From contig NZ_CP004393.1 of assembly GCF_000819565.1 (NCBI RefSeq), positions 3,534,001-3,598,000 on the forward strand: a stretch of DNA of 64,000 bases. Direction: 5' to 3'. The position numbers and the translations under genes were made by a program. The notes beneath the pieces were generated by a model. That model was not told the DNA's origin, did not search any database, and saw only the letters and a program-made list of their open reading frames with translations. This document shows positions 28,464 to 36,280 of this stretch, one piece after another. Origin of the DNA: Celeribacter indicus (GTDB lineage Bacteria; Pseudomonadota; Alphaproteobacteria; Rhodobacterales; Rhodobacteraceae). How positions within the stretch are numbered: the first letter of the stretch is position 1; every line of letters starts with the position of its first letter.

Positions 28464-29648
28464 TCAGACCGCGTCGAGCGCCGCTCTGACATCCGTGATG
28501 ATGTCCTCCGGGTCCTCGAGCCCCATCGACAGCCGCACGAGACCGTCCGTCAGGCCGAGCTCCGGGCGCTTCTCCACCGGCACGTTCTTGTGCGTCGTGG
28601 TGCAGGGATGGGTGGCGATGGATTTCGCATCCGCGAAATTGTTCGAGATCGTGAAGACCTCGAGCGCATTGAGAAAGCGGAAGGCCGCCTCCTTCCCGCC
28701 CCTGAGATCCACGGTGATCACCGTGCCCGCCGCCTCGGCCTGGGAGACGGCGAGGTCGTGCTGCGGGTGCGACCTGTAGGTCGGGTAGCGCACGGAGGCG
28801 AGCGCGGGATGGCCGTCCACCGCCTCGCACAGCGCCAGCGCCGTCGCCGCCTGCTGGCGCACGCGCAGATCGAGGGTCTCGAGCGACTTGAGCTGCACCC
28901 AGGCGTTGAAGGGAGAGATCGCGCCGCCGGTATGCTTGATATAGGTCTCCACCGGACCGCGGATCAGCTCGCGGTCGCCCGCGATGATGCCGCCGAGACA
29001 GCGCCCCTGCCCGTCCACATGTTTCGTCGTGGAATAGATCACGAGATCGGCCCCGGCCTTTTTCGCATAGGTGTAGATCGGCGTGCACATCGCATTGTCC
29101 ACCACGACGAGCGCGCCGACGGCATGGGCGATGTCGCAGACCGCCTTCAGGTCGATCACCTCGAGCGTCGGGTTGGAAATCGACTCGAGGAACACCGCCT
29201 TCGTGCCGGGCCGGATCGCGGCCTTCCACGCCTCCGGATCGGTGCCGTCCACCAGCGTCGTCTCGACCCCGAATTTCGGCAGCACCTCGGAGACGATGTA
29301 GAGGCAGGAGCCGAACAGCGCCCGCGAGGAGACGAGGTGATCGCCCGCCTTCAGCACCGACATCAGTGCCCCCGCGACGGCGGCCATGCCGGAGGCCGTG
29401 GCAAAGGCGTCCTCGCAGCCCTCGATCGCGGCCATCCGGTCCTCGAACATCCGCGTCGTCGGGTTGCCGTAGCGGGCATAGATGAACTCGTCCTCGCCCT
29501 GGGAGACGAACCGCGCCTCCGCGGCCTCGGCGCTCTCGTAGACGAAGCCCTGGGTCAGGAAAAGCGCCTCCGACACCTCGCCGTATTGCGACCTGCGCAC
29601 CCCGTCGTGAATGAGGTGCGTGCGGGGTTTCCAGTCTCTCTTGCTCAT
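28464..29648 (-). CDS. metZ: O-succinylhomoserine sulfhydrylase
   Basis: 394 residues, a PLP-dependent Cys/Met metabolism enzyme that uses sulfide to turn O-succinylhomoserine into homocysteine in methionine synthesis. The PLP Lys209 lies in YSTTKHVDGQG, with conserved DNAMCTPIY just before. The N-terminus KRDWKPRTHLIHDGVRRSQYGE is typical for MetZ rather than MetB. ATG 29648 follows GAAAGGACGCGCAGAG; the frame upstream of it runs through the leader terminator and is not coding. Expression is controlled by the SAM-II riboswitch and attenuator upstream, so methionine or SAM should turn it down. Confidence 0.96.
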   Translation of the reverse strand: MSKRDWKPRTHLIHDGVRRSQYGEVSEALFLTQGFVYESAEAAEARFVSQGEDEFIYARYGNPTTRMFEDRMAAIEGCEDAFATASGMAAVAGALMSVLKAGDHLVSSRALFGSCLYIVSEVLPKFGVETTLVDGTDPEAWKAAIRPGTKAVFLESISNPTLEVIDLKAVCDIAHAVGALVVVDNAMCTPIYTYAKKAGADLVIYSTTKHVDGQGRCLGGIIAGDRELIRGPVETYIKHTGGAISPFNAWVQLKSLETLDLRVRQQAATALALCEAVDGHPALASVRYPTYRSHPQHDLAVSQAEAAGTVITVDLRGGKEAAFRFLNALEVFTISNNFADAKSIATHPCTTTHKNVPVEKRPELGLTDGLVRLSMGLEDPEDIITDVRAALDAV

Positions 29649-29670
29649 CTCTGCGCGTCCTTTCGCCAAC

Positions 29671-29700
29671 AAAAAAGCCCCCTCTCGATCAAGAGCGGGG
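29671..29700 (-). terminator. Attenuator hairpin in metZ leader
   Basis: On the minus strand CCCC-G-CTCT and AGAG-GGGG pair (one bulged G) and are followed by CTTTTTTG. It lies between the SAM-II aptamer and the metZ start, so it can terminate transcription of the leader. Confidence 0.85.
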
Positions 29701-29728
29701 GCGCGTCGCGGCACGTCTCGTCCTGACC

Positions 29729-29784
29729 TCTTTAGCGGTGTGTTTAACGTGGCCCGCAATCCGGAGAACAAATCGCCACGGCGT
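29729..29784 (-). ncRNA. SAM-II riboswitch upstream of metZ
   Basis: Read on the minus strand, CGTGGCGATTTG (5' part, 29769-29780) is followed after about 11 bases by GGCCACGTTAAACA and CCGCTAAAGAGG. These match the SAM-II (metA/RF00521) core known from alphaproteobacterial methionine genes: the CGTGG/CCACG stem P1, the conserved GATTTG, and the pseudoknot-forming TTAAA and GCTAAA segments. It sits in the leader of metZ, the classic location. Binding of S-adenosylmethionine lowers expression. Confidence 0.92.
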
Positions 29785-29797
29785 CAATTTCGCATCT

Positions 29798-29826
29798 TCG
29801 CTAATCCTCCCGCGCCATCCTGTCAA
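29798..29826 (-). promoter_or_regulatory. Sigma-70-type promoter for metZ leader
   Basis: On the minus strand a consensus -35 TTGACA (29821-29826) is separated by 17 bases from a weak -10 TAGCGA (29798-29803). The predicted start falls just ahead of the SAM-II aptamer, which supports the call. Confidence 0.65.
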
Positions 29827-29925
29827 CCGCCCAGCTCCGCGTAAACAAAGATTCATCCCGGCGTCGCAGCATCGTGACAAAGCCAGCGCATAAGCTCGGG
29901 CAATACAGGCCAAGGGGGAAGGAAA

Positions 29926-30849
29926 ATGCCCCTCGTCAAAGTGAATGCCGCAGGCTCCCGCCCCGCCGCGGGCGATCTGGCCGCGCTCGAGGCTGCACTG
30001 GCGCGCGTGCCGCGGGAGGCGCCGGTGGTGATCTGCGTCCACGGCTACAGGTTCTGCCCCGACAGCCTCGCCCATACGCCGCACGGGCATATCCTCTCGC
30101 TCGATCCCGTCCGTGCCGATCCGCGCGCCGTCAGTTGGCCGCGGGGGCTCGGCTTTACCGGCGAGACACCCGAGGAGGGCGTGTGCGTCGCCCTCGGCTG
30201 GTCCGCCCGCGGCTCGATCTGGCAGGCCGCGGCACGGGCACGCCCGACGGCAGAGGCGCTCGCGCGGGTGATCCGGCGCATCGACCGGCCGGTGCATCTC
30301 CTTGCCCATTCCCTCGGCGCGCGGGTCGCGCTCGGCGCGCTGCCCGCCCTGCCCGCGGGCGCCGTCGGGCGGATCATCCTGCTCGCCGGGGCCGAGTTCC
30401 GCGCCGCCGCCCGCCTCGCGATGACCTCGGAGGCCGGACGCACGGCGGAGGTGTTCAACGTCACCTCGCGCGAAAACGCCCTCTACGAGCTGCTGTTCCA
30501 GGCCGCGCTCCTCGGCGCGCAGGGCCCGGCGCGCACGCTCGGGGCGGGGCTGGGCGGCACGCTGCCCAACTGGTGCGACCTGCCGATCGACGCGACGGCC
30601 ACGCGCGACGCGCTGGCGCGCATGGGCTTTCCCGTTCCCGCGCCGGACCGCCGCGTCTGCCACTGGTCGCCCTACCTGCGCGCGGGTCTCTTCGAGCTCT
30701 ACCGCGCGATGCTGCGCAGCCCGGAGGCCCTGCCCGCCGGCCTTCTCGCGCGCGCAGTTCCGCAAACCCGCCCATCGCGCCGCGCACGGGTTTTTCCCGG
30801 CCCGAGCCGCGCTCTCCCCTTGTCCTTTTCGCGAAAGGCCTCATCCTAG
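29926..30849 (+). CDS. Alpha/beta hydrolase
   Basis: 307 residues with an alpha/beta-hydrolase core. The oxyanion block VVICVHGYRF is near residue 34, and the nucleophile Ser129 sits in HLLAHSLGARVALG (G/A-x-S-x-G type, here AHSLG). A late His in CHWSPYLRAG is a candidate for the triad. The C-terminal 30 residues are low-complexity Arg/Pro/Ser. No signal peptide. Substrate unknown. GGGGGAAGGAAA gives a good ribosome binding site. It is divergent from metZ, and a GST gene follows 29 bases downstream on the same strand. Confidence 0.82.
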   Translation: MPLVKVNAAGSRPAAGDLAALEAALARVPREAPVVICVHGYRFCPDSLAHTPHGHILSLDPVRADPRAVSWPRGLGFTGETPEEGVCVALGWSARGSIWQAAARARPTAEALARVIRRIDRPVHLLAHSLGARVALGALPALPAGAVGRIILLAGAEFRAAARLAMTSEAGRTAEVFNVTSRENALYELLFQAALLGAQGPARTLGAGLGGTLPNWCDLPIDATATRDALARMGFPVPAPDRRVCHWSPYLRAGLFELYRAMLRSPEALPAGLLARAVPQTRPSRRARVFPGPSRALPLSFSRKASS

Positions 30850-30878
30850 AGAGGCAAGTTTTCCGAGGATGACGGACC

Positions 30879-31604
30879 GTGCCCATATTCGAACCCCCTA
30901 TCGACCTCTATTACTGGCCGACGCCGAACGGCTGGAAAATCTCCATCGCGCTCGAGGAGATGCGCCTGCCCTACGAGGTGAAATTCGTCGACATCGGCGC
31001 CGGCGAGCAGTTCGAACCCGCCTTCCTCGAGATCTCGCCCAACAATCGCATGCCCGCCATCGTCGACCCCGAGGGGCCGGGCGGACGGCCGATCTCGATC
31101 TTCGAATCCGGTGCGATCCTGCAATATCTCGCGCGCAAGTCCGGCAAGTTCTACGGCGGCGGCGAGCGCGACCAGATCACGGTGGACCAGTGGCTCATGT
31201 GGCAGGTGGGCGGCCTCGGCCCGATGGCCGGGCAGGCGCATCACTTCCTGAAATACGCGCCCAACCTGGAACCCCCGCAGGATCTCCCCTATGCGAAGGA
31301 CCGCTACCGCAACGAGGTCACGCGGCTCTATAGCGTGCTCGAGAAACAGCTCTCGCGGGAAGAATTCGTCGCCGGCGATTTCTATTCCATCGCGGACATG
31401 GCGATCTGGCCCTGGGCCTCGCTCTGGGAAGGGCAGCAGCAGGATCTCGCGGACAAGCCGCACCTGGCGCGCTGGCTCGCCCGGATCGGATCGCGCGAGG
31501 CGGTGCAGCGCGGACGCGCCCTCGGCGCGGAGAAACGGCGCGACACGGCGACGGATCGCGAGGCGCAGAAGATCCTCTTCGGACAGCGCGGCACGCCAAA
31601 GTGA
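30879..31604 (+). CDS. Glutathione S-transferase family protein (YghU/YfcG-like)
   Basis: 241 residues from a GTG start with CGAGGA upstream. The N-terminal thioredoxin-like domain (PIDLYYWPTPNGWKISIAL; cis-Pro and Ser in NNRMPAIVDP and IFESGAILQYL) and an all-helical C-terminal domain (DQWLMWQVGGLGPMAGQA) are typical of the Nu-class proteins YghU/YfcG, which act on disulfides or peroxides with glutathione. The conserved WPTPNGWK is characteristic. Probably in one transcript with the hydrolase upstream. The glutathione reductase gene (gor) is elsewhere in the window. Confidence 0.93.
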   Translation: MPIFEPPIDLYYWPTPNGWKISIALEEMRLPYEVKFVDIGAGEQFEPAFLEISPNNRMPAIVDPEGPGGRPISIFESGAILQYLARKSGKFYGGGERDQITVDQWLMWQVGGLGPMAGQAHHFLKYAPNLEPPQDLPYAKDRYRNEVTRLYSVLEKQLSREEFVAGDFYSIADMAIWPWASLWEGQQQDLADKPHLARWLARIGSREAVQRGRALGAEKRRDTATDREAQKILFGQRGTPK

Positions 31605-31654
31605 CACCGGCGCGGTCGCGGGGTCCTCTCGCGGGGTGTTGACGCCGCGGGGCG

Positions 31655-32272
31655 TCAGTCGGCGGCGTCCTCGGTCTCCGCCGGATCGGTCGAATGGCGC
31701 CGCATCAGCCCGGCCTGCGCCATGAAGAAGGCGAGCATCGCGATCGGCAGGCCGAAGGTCTTGAACTGCACCCAGGCGTCGGTGGACATGCTGCGCCAGA
31801 TCGCCTCGTTGGCCACCGCGAGGCCGAAGAAGAACAGCATCATGCGAAACTCGAGCTTGCGCCAGCCCGCGGCATCGAGCGGCAGGGTCTCCCCCAGCAC
31901 CAGCGACAGGTAGCTCCTGTCCCGCCACAGCCCGACGCCCAGTATCGCGCCGAACATCACGTAGATGATCGTCGGCTTCATCTTGAAGAACCGCTCGTCG
32001 TTGAGCCAGATCGTCAGCCCGCCGAACACGGTCACGAGCACGAGCGTCATCACCTGCATCGCCGACAGCCGCCCGGTGAGGCGCCAGAGCGCGACGGTGG
32101 AGAGCGCGATGAGCGGAATGAAGACGGCGGTCATCACGATGAACCCGGAATACTCCGTCCCGCCGATGGTGAAGGCGCGGTCGCGCAACAGGATATAGCC
32201 TGCAAAGAAGGCGAGGATCGGCCCCATCTCGAGCGCCGTCCTGACCGCGGGTCTGATCTCTTTCTCCGACAT
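31655..32272 (-). CDS. yciB: Inner membrane-spanning protein YciB (septation protein A family)
   Basis: 205 residues with about five to six membrane helices. The family's hallmark loop LNDERFFKMKPTIIY is intact. YciB/IspZ proteins are linked to cell envelope synthesis and normal septation in enterobacteria; the molecular activity is unknown. A palindrome (TGACGCC-gcgg-GGCGTCA, 31640-31657) overlaps its stop and may terminate the convergent GST transcript as well. A drug/metabolite exporter gene precedes it on the same strand, 35 bases upstream. Confidence 0.93.
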   Translation of the reverse strand: MSEKEIRPAVRTALEMGPILAFFAGYILLRDRAFTIGGTEYSGFIVMTAVFIPLIALSTVALWRLTGRLSAMQVMTLVLVTVFGGLTIWLNDERFFKMKPTIIYVMFGAILGVGLWRDRSYLSLVLGETLPLDAAGWRKLEFRMMLFFFGLAVANEAIWRSMSTDAWVQFKTFGLPIAMLAFFMAQAGLMRRHSTDPAETEDAAD

Positions 32273-32307
32273 GACGTCCTCCGTCTTTCCGGGCTTTCCG
32301 GGCGGGC

Positions 32308-33210
32308 TCAGCCGCCCATCTCAACTATGACCGCGCCGAGCGCGATCAAGGCCATCAGCGCAAGACGCCGCGGCCCGACCTTTTCCTTCAGCACCAGCCA
32401 GCCGATCAGCGCGGCGAAGACCGTCGAGGTCTCCCGCAGCACCGCCGCCTCGCCCACATTGTCGAGCCGGGTGGCGAGCATGATACAGCCGAAGGAGAAA
32501 TAGGCCACGATCCCGCCGACGAAGCCGCGCAGCGCCAGCGGCCCGAGCGCGGGCTTGTGCGCCATCTGGCGGTAGCGCAGGAAGGCGACGACCGGCATCA
32601 CGAACCCGTCGAGGAAAAAGAACCAGGCGAGGAAGGTGAAGGGATCGGCGGTCGAGCGGATGCCATAGGCGTCATAGGTGGTGTAGAGCGCGACGAAGGC
32701 GCCCGTCAGGACGGCGAGCATCAGCGCGGGCACCATCGTCTCCCGCCCCGCCGTGATCGTCCTGAGATTGTAGAACGCGAGGCCGAAGATGCCCGACAGC
32801 AATACCAGCACGCCCGACCATTGCACGAGCGTGAAATGTTCCCCGAAGACGATGCCCGCCCCGATCACCGCGAAAAGCGGACCCGTGCCGCGCACCACCG
32901 GATAGACGACCGTATAGGCGCCCTTCGTGTAGGTATAGCCCTGCGCGATCTTGTATCCGAGATGGATCACGAACATGCCCGCGAAGATGATCCACATATG
33001 CGGCTCCGGCCAGGGCACGACGAAGAGGGCGAAGGGCGCGGCGATCAGCCCGTAGAAGAAATCCATCGCCCCGCGCGACAGCCAGGGATCGTGCCGCCCC
33101 TTCTGGAGCGCGCCGAAGAGGGCATGCAGGAAGGCCGCCACGAGCGCGAGGATGAGCGCCGCCTGATGCCCCGCATCGGTGCCTTCGAGCGACAGGAGGA
33201 ACGCGCTCAC
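32308..33210 (-). CDS. EamA-type drug/metabolite (DMT) transporter
   Basis: 300 residues with about ten transmembrane helices in two repeats, including the second-repeat pattern VGEAAVLRETSTVFAALIGWLVLKEKVG typical of EamA permeases. The substrate is unknown. I chose GTG 33210, which has GGAGGTTCCAG in front; the frame is open a further 19 codons to the left without a good site. Likely operon with yciB. It is divergent from an mgtC-like gene, with only 48 bases between starts. Confidence 0.88.
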   Translation of the reverse strand: MSAFLLSLEGTDAGHQAALILALVAAFLHALFGALQKGRHDPWLSRGAMDFFYGLIAAPFALFVVPWPEPHMWIIFAGMFVIHLGYKIAQGYTYTKGAYTVVYPVVRGTGPLFAVIGAGIVFGEHFTLVQWSGVLVLLSGIFGLAFYNLRTITAGRETMVPALMLAVLTGAFVALYTTYDAYGIRSTADPFTFLAWFFFLDGFVMPVVAFLRYRQMAHKPALGPLALRGFVGGIVAYFSFGCIMLATRLDNVGEAAVLRETSTVFAALIGWLVLKEKVGPRRLALMALIALGAVIVEMGG

Positions 33211-33258
33211 CTGGAACCTCCGTGGTCCGACTTCGTTGAAGGATGACGGAGGTTTGGC

Positions 33259-33786
33259 ATGCTGCAATCCCTGATCGACACGTTCAAGGGCGATTTCCTC
33301 AGCCCGTTCGAATACGTCAGCTGGCAGACCGCCGGGCTGCGCCTGGTCGCGGCGCTTCTGCTGGGCGGTCTGATCGGATGGGAGCGCGAACGCAAGGGCA
33401 AATCGGCCGGGCTGCGCACGAACATGATGGTTTCGGTCGCCGCCTGCATGTTCACCCTCATCTCCTTCGACCTGATGACCGTGCCGCCGACCGAGGACCA
33501 GACGCTGCGCCTCGACCCGCTGCGCCTGATCGAAGCGGTCACCTCGGGCGTCGCCTTTCTTGCCGCGGGGCTGATCTTCGTGCAGGGCGGCCAGGCCAAG
33601 GGGCTGACGACGGGCGCGGGCATGTGGCTCTCCGGCGCCATCGGCCTCGCCTGCGGGGTGGGCAACCTCGGGCTGGCGGTCATGGCCACCGGACTTGCGG
33701 TCGTGATGCTCTGGCTGCTCGCGCTCATCGCCGAGCGCACCATGCCGCCGCCGCGGCGGCGGACGGACGAGGAGGACGACCTGTAG
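33259..33786 (+). CDS. MgtC/SapB family membrane protein
   Basis: 175 residues with the four-to-five-helix MgtC core: the signature LLGGLIGWEREREGK-type block (here LLGGLIGWERERKGKSAGLRT), then VTSGVAFLAAGLIF and GLTTGAGMWLSGAIGLACG. MgtC proteins respond to low Mg2+ and modulate ATP synthase or phosphate uptake in some pathogens; in environmental bacteria the role is unclear. The gene is short and lacks the C-terminal soluble domain of longer members. GACGGAGG precedes the ATG. Confidence 0.92.
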   Translation: MLQSLIDTFKGDFLSPFEYVSWQTAGLRLVAALLLGGLIGWERERKGKSAGLRTNMMVSVAACMFTLISFDLMTVPPTEDQTLRLDPLRLIEAVTSGVAFLAAGLIFVQGGQAKGLTTGAGMWLSGAIGLACGVGNLGLAVMATGLAVVMLWLLALIAERTMPPPRRRTDEEDDL

Positions 33787-33798
33787 CGGCGCCGCGCC

Positions 33799-34233
33799 TC
33801 ACAGCTCGAAAGCCGGGGCGCCATCGAGCATCAGGTCGAATTCGGAATAGGGATTGGGAACGAGCGCGCCGTCGGTCGCCTCCACGAAGGGATAGGCGGG
33901 ATCGAGGCAGGCGGCGCGGATCAGCGCCTCCTCCAGCGTGCGGATCACGAACTCGCTGCGGATCTCCGGATCAATGCCCATCCCCCAGATCCGCGCCGGC
34001 CGGTCCTCGCGCTCCGGGTCGACCACGAGCATCGCCGTCCCGACGAGCCGGTCGCCGGCGACGATCACCATCTCCGAATAGAGCTGGCGATCCTCGGGCC
34101 AGTCCTCCTCGAGCTCCTCGGGACAGACCGGGTGGTCGAAGAACATGTTCTGGATGGCCTCGCGCCGGGCCACGACATTGCCCCCGGAGACCCAGTTGTC
34201 GGGGCCGATGGCGTGCTGGATTTCGAGCATCAT
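33799..34233 (-). CDS. Conserved hypothetical protein, coupled to ftsY
   Basis: 144 residues, soluble, acidic, no signal peptide. Some of the pattern (MVIVAGDRLVGTAMLVVDPE, then IWGMGIDPEIR and IRTLEEALIRAA) resembles the beta4-alpha3 part of GNAT-type folds but without a clear acetyl-CoA loop, so I do not assign a function. It overlaps the ftsY stop by four bases (ATGA). The start could be the first or the second of two adjacent ATGs; a GGAGG lies one or four bases before them. Confidence 0.7.
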   Translation of the reverse strand: MMLEIQHAIGPDNWVSGGNVVARREAIQNMFFDHPVCPEELEEDWPEDRQLYSEMVIVAGDRLVGTAMLVVDPEREDRPARIWGMGIDPEIRSEFVIRTLEEALIRAACLDPAYPFVEATDGALVPNPYSEFDLMLDGAPAFEL

Positions 34234-35522
34234 ACCTCCAGACCCGTCAGGGCCGCGGCGAATTCTTCGGGATCGAAGGGAGCCAGATCGTCGATCTGCT
34301 CGCCCACGCCGATCGCATGGATCGGCAGGCCGAACCTGTCGGCGAGGCTTACGAGCACCCCGCCCTTCGCGGTCCCATCGAGTTTCGTCATCACGAGGCC
34401 GGAGACATCCGCCATCTTGCGGAAGGTCTCGACCTGCGAGACCGCGTTCTGCCCTGTCGTGGCGTCGAGCACAAGCAGCGTGTTGTGCGGCGCGCTCTCG
34501 TCCTTCTTGCGGATCACGCGGACGATCTTTGCCAGCTCCTCCATCAGGTCCTGACGGTTCTGGAGCCGCCCGGCAGTGTCGATCATCAGGAGATCGGCCC
34601 CGGTTTCCTGCGCCTTCGTCATCGCGTCGAAGGCGAGGCTCGCGGGATCGGAGCCCTCGGGCGCGGTCAGGACCGGCACGCCGGCACGCTCGCCCCAGAC
34701 CTGGAGCTGTTCGACGGCGGCCGCGCGGAACGTGTCCCCCGCCGCGATCACCACCGACTTGCCCGCCGCCCGGAACTGGCTCGCGAGCTTGCCGATGGTC
34801 GTGGTCTTGCCGGAACCGTTGACGCCCACGACCAGCACGACCTGCGGCTTTTTCGGATAGATCGGCATCGGACGCGCGACCGGCTCCATGATCCGCGCGA
34901 TCTCGCGGGCCATCAGGCGCTTGATCTCCTCGACCGACAGTTTCTTCCCGTACCGCCCCTCGGCCATCGCCGCGGTGACGCGCATCGACGTGTCCACCCC
35001 CATGTCGGCGGTGATCAGCAGCTCCTCGAGGCTTTCGAGCATGTCATCGTCGAGCGTGCGGCGGATGACGGTCTTCGTGTCCCTCCGCCCGAGGAGCCGG
35101 CCGAGAAAGCCCGGCGTCACCGTCTCCCCGCCCTCCGCGACCACGTCCTCGACGGGCGGGATCTCGAGCGGTGCGGGCGTCACGGGCAGTTCCCGCGGCG
35201 TCTCGGGGGCGATTTCGGCGGGCCTGTCGTCAGGCATCTCCACCGGACGGGCGTCCGGGAGTTCCGTCGGCGTCGGCGGGCGCACCGGCGTGGGCTCGGG
35301 CTGCGGCTCGGGGTATGGCTGCGGCGCGGGTTCAGGCGCGGGGCGCGGCTCAGGCTCCGGCGCAGGCGGTTCAGGCGCCTCCGGTCCGGCGAGGATCTCT
35401 TCGGCGAAAGCCTCCTCGGCGCCGCTTTCCGAACCGCCTTCCCCGACGATGGCCTCCAGCCCCTCGTCGATCTTCGACGAGGTCTTCATCAGGCGATTCT
35501 TCAGTTTCGAAAAAAGCGACAT
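34230..35522 (-). CDS. ftsY: Signal recognition particle receptor FtsY
   Basis: 430 residues. The SRP receptor GTPase that docks ribosome-nascent chain complexes at the inner membrane. The C-terminal NG domain is complete: GVNGSGKTTTIGKLA (G1), DTFRAAAVEQL, DTAGRLQN (G3), TKLDGTAKGG (G4). The N-terminal A domain is unusual: a basic amphipathic start (MSLFSKLKNRLMKTSSK) that can bind lipid, then residues 47-124 made largely of Pro and Glu (PEPEP repeats). The downstream hypothetical gene is translationally coupled. Normal alphaproteobacterial length. Confidence 0.98.
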   Translation of the reverse strand: MSLFSKLKNRLMKTSSKIDEGLEAIVGEGGSESGAEEAFAEEILAGPEAPEPPAPEPEPRPAPEPAPQPYPEPQPEPTPVRPPTPTELPDARPVEMPDDRPAEIAPETPRELPVTPAPLEIPPVEDVVAEGGETVTPGFLGRLLGRRDTKTVIRRTLDDDMLESLEELLITADMGVDTSMRVTAAMAEGRYGKKLSVEEIKRLMAREIARIMEPVARPMPIYPKKPQVVLVVGVNGSGKTTTIGKLASQFRAAGKSVVIAAGDTFRAAAVEQLQVWGERAGVPVLTAPEGSDPASLAFDAMTKAQETGADLLMIDTAGRLQNRQDLMEELAKIVRVIRKKDESAPHNTLLVLDATTGQNAVSQVETFRKMADVSGLVMTKLDGTAKGGVLVSLADRFGLPIHAIGVGEQIDDLAPFDPEEFAAALTGLEV

Positions 35523-35554
35523 GGACCCTCCGTTCGCACGTCACTTAAAGGCTC

Positions 35555-36199
35555 CTACCCCTGTAGGACAAGCCCCGCATGGGGCTGATAGGCGAAAAGA
35601 ATGAGCAACTGGCCTGCGACATAGAACACCCAGAGCGCCCAGCTGAGCGCCCGCAGCCGCTCCGGGCGCGGCGGCGTGCGGAACAGCTTGATCCCGATCA
35701 GCAGGTCGGAGAGCAGGAAGAGCGCCACCCCCGCCGTCACCAGCGGGCGCACCGGCCACAGCCCGAGCGCCATGATGCACATCACGGTGATGATCAGCAC
35801 ATAGATCCGCACCGGCCACCGAAGCCGCCCGGCATGGGGCGCGAGCCAGGCTTCGGTCGAGACCGCCAGCGCCACCAGCACCGCCACCGGGAGAAGGGCC
35901 GCCGCCTGGAATTCGGGCGCGAACAGCCCGATATAGCACAGATGCCCGAGGCCGAAGGCGATCATGCCGCGCACCAGCGGCCGGTCGCCCGGATAGGAGA
36001 GAAGCACGTCACCCAGCGCGGAAAGGGCGAGCGCGAGGACCAGCAGAAGCGGGGTTTGCCAGATCCACGCCATCAGTGTAAAAAACGTGAGCGGCAGGGC
36101 CTTTACCAGGGAGCGGAGCGGTGTCGGGGCGCGTTCGGTCAATGGCAGGTAGGCCAGTGCGGAAAGCAATGCCGCCACCAATGCGAAAGTTATGCCCAT
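35555..36199 (-). CDS. Lysoplasmalogenase (YhhN family)
   Basis: 214 residues, about seven to eight membrane helices, matching the YhhN/TMEM86 family that splits lysoplasmalogen into a fatty aldehyde and glycerophospho-alcohol. Conserved polar residues inside helices are present (LALSALGDVLLSYPGDRPLVRGMIAFGLGHLCYIG has the GD and GHxxY features). ATG 36199 is preceded by GGGAGATCGGGAC; the 15 codons upstream are not typical. It is divergent from an AlkB-like monooxygenase, 81 bases away, and both act on membrane-embedded hydrophobic substrates. Confidence 0.87.
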   Translation of the reverse strand: MGITFALVAALLSALAYLPLTERAPTPLRSLVKALPLTFFTLMAWIWQTPLLLVLALALSALGDVLLSYPGDRPLVRGMIAFGLGHLCYIGLFAPEFQAAALLPVAVLVALAVSTEAWLAPHAGRLRWPVRIYVLIITVMCIMALGLWPVRPLVTAGVALFLLSDLLIGIKLFRTPPRPERLRALSWALWVFYVAGQLLILFAYQPHAGLVLQG

Positions 36200-36280
36200 G
36201 TCCCGATCTCCCGATTGTCCGACACACCCCTTCAATAGATACACTTATAGTTGAATCACTCCTACGACTTTAGTCTCACA

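Noticed and set aside
29611..29844. Plus-strand short open frame across the metZ leader
   Set aside because: It covers the SAM-II riboswitch and attenuator on the opposite strand and has no coding features.
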